Shown: one piece after another, positions 18,226 to 27,800 of the stretch | How positions within the stretch are numbered: the stretch's first letter is position 1 | Layout of the letters: every line of letters starts with the position of its first letter | Notes under the pieces: model-generated | Seen by the model: the letters and a program-made list of their open reading frames with translations, nothing else | Database searches by the model: none | Told to the model about the DNA's origin: nothing | Made by a program: the position numbers and the translations under genes | NCBI GenBank assembly: GCA_004211785.1 | Contig: SHBX01000006.1 | Span: 45,339-109,338, forward strand | Length of the DNA: 64,000 bases | Direction of reading: 5' to 3' | From: Winogradskyella sp. | GTDB lineage: Bacteria > Bacteroidota > Bacteroidia > Flavobacteriales > Flavobacteriaceae

Positions 18226-20070
18226 TTGCCTTTTTTCAAAAGCTTATATAACTCTAGAAGAGCCTATTTAATTATAGGCTTTTTTGCATGTTCAATTTTT
18301 CAAGGCTATTCTCAGAATATTAAAGTAAGTGATAGTTTAGAACGTGAGTTAAAGAAAGGTAATTATGATAAAGCTGGAGAGTTAGAACTTCTTAGATTAA
18401 TCTCTTCTGAGGAAACAGATTATGATAAGCAATTAACTTATAGTCTCCAATTGATTGTCCTAGCAAAGGAACTCAAAGACACGGAATCTGAATTTTCTGG
18501 TTATTTGCAAAAAGGGAATGCCTATCAGGCTAAAGGCGATTTAACCAAAGCTTTAGAGAGTTACTTTGATGCTTCTAAAATTGCAAAGGATAATAAATAT
18601 ATCGATAGAGAGGCAGATGTAGATTTAGCAATAGCGGGAACATATTCTATTATGGGAGATACAGATTCTTCATTTCAATATTACCGGGAGAGTTTAAGGA
18701 TTCTAGATTCTATCAACGAACCTCTAAGTCTTGCTTCGGCACAATTAAATTTCGGAGATGAGCTTTTATTAGTTAAAGAATTGGATTCTGCTTTATACTA
18801 TTTTAATAAATCAAATAAAATTTTTAAAGGGCTAGACGATAAGGATACTAGTGAATTTGGTCAAGCATTAAACCTTGGAAATATTGGTCTAGTATATGCA
18901 GAAAAAGGAGATAATGAAAAAGCAGAAGAAAATATAAATAGAGCAATAGAGGTCTTAAACGATTTTGGAGATTATCCCTCAGTATGCGTTTATTTATCTG
19001 CTATGTCTGATGTTTATACTGAAAAAGGTCAGAGTCGAAAGGCTGTCGATTATGCCAAGCAAAGTTTAGACTTAGCACTTAAACATGGATTAAAGGATGA
19101 AATAGGCCAAGGTTATTTGAAACTATCTAAACTATACGAGAATCGTGGAAATATAAATAAAGCTTATGATGCCTATAAGAATGCAATAGAATATAGAGAT
19201 AGTGTAACTAATATCACTGAGTTTCAACGCCAAAACAAAATGCGAACAGATGATGCTGTTTATGATGAAGTAGTAGCTAGACAAGCTCAGGAAAAAGTAA
19301 ATAATCAACAAAAGATTATAATTGGTCTTGTTGTATTGGGACTATTAATCATAGGTTTCCTTGCTGTTAAATTCCTAAAACAAAGTAAGGTGCTTGAAAA
19401 ACAAAAAGGCGTTATAGAATATGAGAAGCAGCGTTCCGAAGAACTTTTAACCAATATCTTACCAGAAGAAACTGCTGAGGAACTTAAAGAACATGGTTCT
19501 GTTAAAGCCAAAAAGTTTGACAATGTTTCCGTTCTATTTACCGATTTTAAAGGCTTTACATCACAAGCATCATTATTAAGTCCGGAAGATTTGGTGAAGA
19601 GTATTGACTACTACTTCTCGAAGTTTGATGAGATTGTCGAAAAATATAAACTCGAGAAAATCAAAACTATTGGTGATGCATATATGTGTGCAGGAGGATT
19701 ACCTCATCATATAGATCATCAAGCTGCCAAAGTTGCCCAAGCTGGATTAGAAATTGCTGATTTTGTAAAGCAAACTAAACGTAATTTAGATCATACGTTG
19801 GCAAAGTTCGATATTAGAGTAGGGATACATACTGGACCAGTGGTTGCAGGTGTTGTAGGTACAAAAAAGTTTCAATATGATATTTGGGGAGACGCCGTAA
19901 ATATTGCAGCACGAATGGAAAGCTCTAGTGATGTAGGTAAAGTCAATGTAAGTGAAAACACTTATAAACTCCTCAAAGAATATGATATGTTTGAGTTAAC
20001 ATCTCGAGGTGCTTTAGAAGCTAAAGGTAAAGGCAAAATCGAAATGTATTTTGTTGATTATAAAGATTAG
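18226..20070 (+). CDS. TPR-containing class III adenylate cyclase, membrane bound
   Basis: 614 residues from a TTG start; the frame has no better upstream start and the signal peptide (RRAYLIIGFFACSIFQGYSQ) argues for it. Residues about 30-330 form five to seven TPR-like repeats that would be outside the cytoplasm, followed by one TM helix (KIIIGLVVLGLLIIGFLAVKFL, near 360-380), a short coil and the cyclase domain (about 415-612). Catalytic metal ligands are in LFTDFKGFT and TIGDAYM, and YDIWGDAVNIAARM is complete. The specificity residues Lys (EKIKTIGD) and Asp (QYDIWGD) favour ATP over GTP, so cAMP is the likely product. It sits between two paralogous lipoproteins, possible sensor partners. 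Confidence 0.85.
   Translation: MPFFKSLYNSRRAYLIIGFFACSIFQGYSQNIKVSDSLERELKKGNYDKAGELELLRLISSEETDYDKQLTYSLQLIVLAKELKDTESEFSGYLQKGNAYQAKGDLTKALESYFDASKIAKDNKYIDREADVDLAIAGTYSIMGDTDSSFQYYRESLRILDSINEPLSLASAQLNFGDELLLVKELDSALYYFNKSNKIFKGLDDKDTSEFGQALNLGNIGLVYAEKGDNEKAEENINRAIEVLNDFGDYPSVCVYLSAMSDVYTEKGQSRKAVDYAKQSLDLALKHGLKDEIGQGYLKLSKLYENRGNINKAYDAYKNAIEYRDSVTNITEFQRQNKMRTDDAVYDEVVARQAQEKVNNQQKIIIGLVVLGLLIIGFLAVKFLKQSKVLEKQKGVIEYEKQRSEELLTNILPEETAEELKEHGSVKAKKFDNVSVLFTDFKGFTSQASLLSPEDLVKSIDYYFSKFDEIVEKYKLEKIKTIGDAYMCAGGLPHHIDHQAAKVAQAGLEIADFVKQTKRNLDHTLAKFDIRVGIHTGPVVAGVVGTKKFQYDIWGDAVNIAARMESSSDVGKVNVSENTYKLLKEYDMFELTSRGALEAKGKGKIEMYFVDYKD
18261..18285 (+). terminator. Rho-independent terminator inside the cyclase signal-peptide codons
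   Basis: Perfect 7-bp stem AGCCTAT / ATAGGCT (18261-18267, 18274-18280), 6-nt loop, then TTTTT. It would end the transcript of the lipoprotein at 17637, yet it falls 35-60 bases into the TTG-initiated cyclase ORF. Confidence 0.65.
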
Positions 20071-20158
20071 TGATTTCTCTAAAAAATATAAAAATCTTAA
20101 GGGCAATTCATTTTCTTTTATATTAGCTATCTAATTAATCAACTTTTTAAGACTAAAA

Positions 20159-20776
20159 ATGAAAAAAAATCACTCACTCCTTCTTTTTATTTTTGCTCTA
20201 AGCTTTATGATAGTTGCTTGTAATAGCGATGATGATAATAATGCTGAGCAAGAGTTTGAATCTACAAATCTTACGCCAACAATTACTACGGACTTTGATG
20301 CAATAATCAATTTAATTCCTATTGGCCCTATTGATGTTGATAATCCACTTAACATTGACATCACAGATTTAATTAGTTTTGGTCAACCATCAAATATATC
20401 GACAAGAAATTTTGTATCCGTTGTTGATGAGTTTGAGACTATTACTCTAGGTCAACCTATAGGATTAGCACCTGGAGATATTATGTGGTACTCAAGAGTA
20501 GATTATTTTGATGTAGATACAGGAGCAGATATCAACAGTCTCATCGATAGCAATTTTATTGAATTTTCTGTACCAACTAGCGCTAATTTTGTTCAAGATC
20601 CATATGCTCCATTAGGATTTCAGGTTGTCGATGCAATTGAATTAATAATTGCAGGCGCTGAAGATGACTTAGATGTTAATACAAAGTATGATATTCGTGT
20701 TTTAATTGAACGTGGTGGTACTATCTATGGATACTTTACTATTGATCCAAAAATTAGAATTAAATCTAGAAACTAA
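20159..20776 (+). CDS. Lipoprotein of unknown function, paralogue of the one at 17637
   Basis: 205 residues; lipobox IVACNSDDDNN. The mature part is acidic, and the C terminus (FTIDPKIRIKSRN) repeats that of the lipoprotein upstream of the cyclase. The two therefore come from a duplication, or from a cassette with the cyclase inserted between. The family is not recognised. The gene is 88 bp after the cyclase and is followed by a terminator facing the sprF stop. Confidence 0.72.
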   Translation: MKKNHSLLLFIFALSFMIVACNSDDDNNAEQEFESTNLTPTITTDFDAIINLIPIGPIDVDNPLNIDITDLISFGQPSNISTRNFVSVVDEFETITLGQPIGLAPGDIMWYSRVDYFDVDTGADINSLIDSNFIEFSVPTSANFVQDPYAPLGFQVVDAIELIIAGAEDDLDVNTKYDIRVLIERGGTIYGYFTIDPKIRIKSRN

Positions 20777-20801
20777 CTAGATTATAGCTGCAATTATATA
20801 T

Positions 20802-20830
20802 AAGGGTTTGCTATATGCAAGTCCTTTTTT
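20802..20830 (+). terminator. Intrinsic terminator after the second lipoprotein
   Basis: Stem AAGGGTTTGC / GCAAGTCCTT (20802-20811, 20817-20826) using two G-T wobble pairs, loop TATAT, and a T6 tract. It ends plus-strand transcription 30 bp before the convergent sprF stop. Confidence 0.7.
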
Positions 20831-20832
20831 GC

Positions 20833-21828
20833 TTATTGGTATTTCCAATATTCTCTTGCACCAGTAGTACATTCACAATTACTAACACCTTGCAGTAAGT
20901 CTATACCAATTGTAATGCTATGTGTTCCTGAGTTATAACCTGCTAAATCATTAACCGTAAACTGATAAGAGTATGCAAAGTAGAATCCCTTCTTCATAAC
21001 ACCAGCCATTGGTCCAATATTAAGTGGTTTTAATAATTGGTCATTAAGAAAACGGTAAGAAGCACCAATCCAATAATAATCACCGTATCTATTTAGTTTT
21101 CTGTATTTAAAATTTATATCAGTACTTGAGCGACCATCACTATTAAACCTTTGGTAAAATACAGAAGGTTCATATTCCGTCATTCTATCTTGAGAGCTTC
21201 TCAAAACAAGTCCGCTAAATAGTTGATAATTAGTCAAACTATTGGGTTCTAAGCCTGTAAATGGATTTACATCTTTTTCTAAGATATTATTTACATTAAA
21301 ACTTAGATAAAAATTGCTATATCGGTATAAAAACCCTGCATCAAAATTATTATTGGATTGCGAACGGTCATCAATAATACTTGGGTCTACAATTGGAATA
21401 TCAGGTGTAGCTACAAAGTTTTCGATATCAATACGAAAACTATTAATGTTATAAGACAATCCAAAGGATAAGTATTGCTTAGAATTATAGCCTAACGTTA
21501 GGTGATGTGCGAAAGAAAATTTAATCCCTTTTTGTCTTGTATTACCGTTCTTGTCATTATACATACTTACACCAACACCCGAGCGATTTCCTATTCTCAT
21601 ATCAGCATATAGAGCTTGATTATCTGGAGCACCTTTAATACCAACCCATTGTGTTAATCCATTAGCACGTATTCTCACATTATCGCCAATGCCAGCAAAT
21701 GTCGGGGAAATTACAAATTCATTATCCGCTAAGTATTGTGTAAATACTGGTAAATTTAGCTCTTGTGCAGAACTATAAATTGATAAGCTCAGTAATATAT
21801 ATAGTAGATTTTTTTTCATCTGTTTCAT
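20833..21828 (-). CDS. sprF: PorP/SprF-family type IX secretion membrane protein
   Basis: 331 residues, signal peptide ending SSAQ. PorP/SprF hallmarks are present: LPVFTQYLADNEFVISPTFAG at the N terminus, RIRANGLTQWVGIKGAP and repeated amphipathic strands of a beta barrel. In Flavobacterium johnsoniae SprF is required to export the adhesin SprB, which has a type B C-terminal domain. Here it follows the giant SprB-like gene by 16 bp in the same direction, so the partnership is supported by position as well as family. Last gene of the operon, converging on a plus-strand terminator. Confidence 0.92.
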   Translation of the reverse strand: MKQMKKNLLYILLSLSIYSSAQELNLPVFTQYLADNEFVISPTFAGIGDNVRIRANGLTQWVGIKGAPDNQALYADMRIGNRSGVGVSMYNDKNGNTRQKGIKFSFAHHLTLGYNSKQYLSFGLSYNINSFRIDIENFVATPDIPIVDPSIIDDRSQSNNNFDAGFLYRYSNFYLSFNVNNILEKDVNPFTGLEPNSLTNYQLFSGLVLRSSQDRMTEYEPSVFYQRFNSDGRSSTDINFKYRKLNRYGDYYWIGASYRFLNDQLLKPLNIGPMAGVMKKGFYFAYSYQFTVNDLAGYNSGTHSITIGIDLLQGVSNCECTTGAREYWKYQ

Positions 21829-21844
21829 TTTTATAAGTTAGGAA

Positions 21845-24800
21845 TTACCTGTAAAGGGTGAAATGCCCAACAAATGAGCGGTCAACACTTGTACCATTTG
21901 GTCTAACGACGTACCAGTAATCGCCTGTAGGTAATTCTGAACCATTATAACGTCCGTCCCAATATTCACCAACACGATAAGTGGCTACTTTACGACCATA
22001 TCTGTCAAAAATGTCGAATTCTAAGTTTGGATAATTGTCTACACATCCTGGTGCCCAAGTATCAGTAGTTCCATCACCATTTGGTGTGAAGTAATTAGGC
22101 ACACATATATCTACAAACTCAAGTTCTACTTGAGCAATAGCAGTACATCCATTTGCATCTGTAACAGTTACAATGTATATGCCTGATTGGGTAATTGTAT
22201 ACGTGTTCTCTGCACCGAAGTCTTCTTCGTTAAATGTATATGTATAGCTTCCTGTACCTCCGCCACCTTGAGCGACAATTTCATTTAATTCTCCTTCTGA
22301 TAAGGTAATTGTTACGGGGTCGTAATCTGACATGTCAAATAGTTCTGTGGTTTGAATACAACCGTTACTATGTCTTACGTTGATGTAATTGTCAGTTCCT
22401 ACAGGAATATTTGTAAATACATTACTAGCCTGATATGGTGCGCCATTTAGTGAATAATCTAGTTCAGATAAATCAGTAATAGAGTCATCTACAGTTACAG
22501 TAACGGTATTTGTTTGTGCGTTTTGATCACAATCATACGATAATTCAATTTCTGGATTTATCCTCACAGAGTTTGGAAACGTGATATTCCATTCAGACTC
22601 GCAACCTTCCGCATCTCTAACGTATACAATATGATCTCCACCTGCTAGGTCTGTAAAATCAAATTGTGTTTGTCCAACAAGACCTGTTGTATATGGGCCA
22701 TCATAATTATCTAAACTCACACTATATGGTGTTGTGCCTCCAGATATATCTATACTAAACTCACCATCTAAATCACCGTCACAAACCTCAGGTAAGATTG
22801 AATTAGGCACTATACTCAATAATACCTGCACAGGTTCAGTGACAGTTTCTGTAAAAATCAAATAACATCCTAGTTCATCTTGAACAATAATATCATAGTC
22901 GCCAGGTTCTAAATTTTCAAAAAGATTGGTGTCAAAAAACTGGTTTAATTGTGGAGAAATTGCATACTTGATAATACCGGTACCTCCAGTTGCATTAATT
23001 AATATTGAACCATTGTCAGTTCCAGCACATTGCACATTTGTTACGTTTAATGTCGCTTCAAGAACTGTAGGTGGCTCAGTTATTGGGATAGTAGAAGATA
23101 TTGTATTACAATCTCCACTTTCAACAGTAACTACATAATTACCTGCAACTAACTCTGTAAAATATCCAGGTGTATTTTGTGTAGCATTAATTGTATTTCC
23201 TGATGTATCTTCAAGAGTATATATATAATTTCCTAAACCACCTATTGCTGTAGCTGTTATGCTTCCTGTATTGTCACCAGCACAATTGATAGTTGGGTTT
23301 ACTGAGTCTAAGCTAATTGTTAAATCTGGCAATGGGTCTATAGTAATATCATTTGACACGATTGCAATACAATTATTTGCGTCTCTAACATAGTACGAAT
23401 ATGTACCTACCGGAACATTAAAGGTAGTAGATGAATTAAACGTCCCTAAAACTGTTGTAAAAGAACTGTCTGCACTATAAGAATATGGAGCTGTGCCTCC
23501 AGTTGCACTAAGGGTTAATGTAGATTCTGTAAAACAAGTTTGAGAAGATGCTTTTACTAAATTGGCATTTATAGGTGTTGGTTCTGAAATCGGAATATCT
23601 ATAGATATCATTTCACAATCAAAACCATCATTTATTACAACTTGATATGTACCAGCAGCTAACCCATCAAATACATTAGATGTTTGAGGTCCTGATGAAG
23701 CTACAACTGGAGAAATAGTATTTAATGTAAATGTATAATTATTGCCTTGACCTCCGGTTACATTAGTAATTGTGATACTCCCATTTGAATCCCCAAAACA
23801 AGCTAGCATATTAGTATTAGGTGTAAAAATAGCGTCAATTGGAGTAGGTTCATCTAATCTTATATTTTCAGAAACAATACACCCTTCAGCATCTCTAACA
23901 TTAACTGTATAATCACCAGCAGATAAACCTTCAAACATTCCATTTGGTGAATATCCCACTGCAGCATCTCCAGTTAATTCATATTGATAATCTCCCCAAC
24001 CGCCTGTTGCAATAGCTGTAATGGTTCCTATATTATTATTACAAGTTACGTTCGATGTTTCTGAAACATCCAGTAATAATTCTTCAAGAGGTGAACCTAT
24101 AATTACATCCGAAGTTGATGAACAAAAAGGGCTTTCAGTTTGAGTAATAATTACTGAATATGTTCCAGATGTTAGGCCACTTACCGTTAATGGGTTAGTA
24201 GTCGTATTTGCAGAAACAATTCCAAAAACAGAAGTATTTATACTATCAATGACTTCATATGTATATGTGCCCGAATAATTTGTAATATCTATATCAAAAC
24301 TTCCAGTATTATCACTAAAACATGTTACCGAAGTTGGTGTTAAATCAAAAGTAGGAGCAATAGCTTCAGGTAATGCTACAGAAACCTCTTCAGTACAACC
24401 AGTAACGCTATCAGTAATTGTGATATCATATAATCCTGAAGGGACACCAGAAATAGTATTTCCTATTATAGAAATTGATGGACTATTTGGTAAAATGCTA
24501 TACGTGTAAGTACCAGAACCACCAGAAGGCGAAAGTGTAATTGCACCATCATCATTATTACAAGTTGGTAATGCTGTTACTTCTGGTGTTATATCTAGAA
24601 TTGGCAAAATATCTACTGATACTAAGTTTCCACAACCATTGACATCATTAATTTCTACAGTATGATTTCCTGATGCTAGATTTGAAATAGTGAAAGGGAA
24701 ACTTTGCGTCTGAAAAGCACCTCCATCTATACTAATACTGTAAGGAGATATTCCGGCTGATGCTAAATTCACATCTATTTGAAACGTTCCATCAATATCT

Positions 24801-27800
24801 AAACAGTCATCATTAACAACAGCTGTAATTACTGGCGAATCGTCCATTGGCAATATCGTAGCAGGGCTTGTAACAATACAACCATAAGCATCTAATACAT
24901 GAACATAGTATGTATTAGCATCTAAATTAAATGTACTTGCTGAGTCCCATCCAGCATTAGTAGCTAATGGTGCTACTGGTGTTGTTGTAATTTGATATTG
25001 ATATGGTGCAGTACCATTTTCGGCAACTGCAGAAATAACTCCAGAATTTGCATTACAATTAGCGTTTTGATTCACAAAAACAGATAAATCTAAAGGAAAT
25101 TCTGATTCAGTAATATTAAAAGGAGCAGTGACAATTCCACAACCTGCATTAGGACCTGTAGTTTCTATGATAGACACAAAATAATTTCCAAATGGCAAAC
25201 TTTCAAAGTCAGTAATTACTAAACTTCCATTTGCAGGAACGGTTCCTATACCAATAGCTCCAATAGGAGTTAAAGATTGTGATTCATAAACTTGGTAACT
25301 AACATCAACGTTAGTAGCATATACACTTTCAATAGTAAAAGACACATTGCCATCTGCATCACCAATACATGTTATATTGTTACTACCAAACGCACTTAAA
25401 GTTAGCGTAGAGTTTGTAGGTATGGATGCTGTAGAAGTTTCGTAATATGTACAGTTAGTAGCGCTATCATATACAACGAATGTGTATTGCACTCCAGGAA
25501 TTAACCCAGTAAATATAGTAGAAGCACTTCCTGCTGGATTCTCTGCCAACCAATTTGGGTCACCTACTGTATATGGTACAAATGGCTCTTGATAAATCGA
25601 AAACCAAAAAGGACCGGAACTACTAAGTGCAGAGCTAACAGCTATTGTTGCTTCACCACCAGTAGAACAATTAACAGTTGGTGTAATGGTTATATCTAAA
25701 TCTGATGGAGGAGAAGCCACTAATGCATCTTGAATTAAAACTGAACATCCATTAGCATCTACTACATTAATTTGGTATAATCCAAAGTCAACGACATCAA
25801 AACTTACAGAAGTTGAACCAGTAGCGTTAAGCTCTGAATTGGAATAGCCATTAGTTCCTGTTACAAAGTAATTATAGGGAGCTGTACCACCAGTTACAGA
25901 GTTTATTATAACAGAACCCTGTGAAACGCCAGAAGCTGTACAAGTAATATCTACTGTACTAGAATTAACAACTATAGCATCAGGTTCAGATATTGTTATA
26001 GTCTGAGTATCTGTACAAGAATTTACATCGGTAATGGTTACTGTATAATTACCAGCTGGTAAACTGGTTGTTTGATTTCCATAATCTGTGCTTGTAGTGT
26101 CATTATTTACATTAATAACAAAAGGTGGTGTACCAACCGTATTATCAATTGTTATGTCTAATGCTCCTGTAGCTTCACCATTACAATTTATATTTTGACT
26201 TTGCACTACAGCACTCAATGCAGGAGGAATTATAGGGTTTACTGTAATAATTGATGATAATACAGTACATCCATTTCCATCAGTAATCTCAAATTGATAA
26301 TCACCAGCTGTAGATGTTGAATATGTAAATATGTTTCCTGTACTACCTAAAGGACTGAATGCAGAACCATTAATTGAAACAGCATATGTGTATGGAGCAG
26401 TACCATTGATGGTACCTGTAATAACAGCATCTGGGCTAGCTGTACAATCTAATCCTTCTGTTAATACAATATTTACAGTAGAAACTGGTAATGGAGCAAC
26501 TGTATAAGATTCACTATACTCACAATTATTTTCATCTCTTACCTGAAACGTATATGTTCCAGGTCCTAACCCTGGAAATACATTTGATGATTGATAAGGT
26601 GTTGTAGCAGATGCTGGTGCTATAACCTGGTATTCTAATGCGCCAGTTCCACCAGTAGTATTTGTAATAGTTATTGTTGTAGTATTTGTTGAACAATCGA
26701 TTGGACTATTACTAAACTCTAAATCAGTAGGCGGATTTAATGGCAGAATTGTTATGTCATTGGTTATAAAGGCACAATTATTTGCATCTTGGATAGTTAC
26801 TGTATAAACGCCTTGACCTAAACCAGTAAAAGTAGTCCCAGGTTGAAAATTAACACCATCTATACTGTAAGAATATGGAGCAACTCCACCTGAGACACCA
26901 GTTACATTTATTGTTCCACTACTTGTACAGGTAAATGGAGCACTTAATTCTGCAGTACCAACTATTGGTGGATTCTCATTAATAACTGCTGGCTGAGGAT
27001 TTGTAGTACAAACAGAACCTCCAAATGTATACTCTAATACAACATTATAATTTCCTGCTGATAAACCAGTAAAAACTGGAGAGTTTGAAAACGTAATACC
27101 GTTATCAATACTGTATTGTATAGTACTGCCATTTGCATTATTTACAGTAATAGTGATTTCGCCGTCATTACTTCCAGGACAAAGAATATCAGAAGTATTA
27201 ACTGTAAAATCTGGAGGTAATGCCGCTTCAACCGCAATTGAAGTTGTTGCACTACAGTTGTTAGCATCAATAACGGTAATGTCATAAGTGCCAGCTGCAG
27301 TTACTGTATATTCTGGTACAGTCTGAAAGTCAGTAGTGCTATTAATAAAATAAAAATATGGAGGAGTACCACCTTCAGGATAAATAGTTATTTCACCATC
27401 TGTACAAGTCAAAGGTGTCGTCAAGGCTGCTGTAACAGTTAATAATGGAGGTTCTACAATAGTTATATCTTCCGTGTAGAAACAACCATCTTCTGTGCTT
27501 GCTGTAACTGTATATATCCCTGTATTTAAGTTTTCAAATAAGTATGTGTTTTCAATAATTGGACCTACACTATTTACTAATGTGGCTCCTTGAAAGATTT
27601 CAAAAGTATATTGTGGTTCTACATCGTTAGCCGATATTTGAATACTGCCTTTATCTCCATTGCAAAATGGTTGAGTAACTACTGTTGATACCGTAAAATC
27701 TCTTTCTCTTATTTGAACATCCGGAACGGTAAATATGCAAGGATTTGTGTTTATACCTATTTGTCTGATATATACAGTATATGTACCTGGAGTTGTAATA

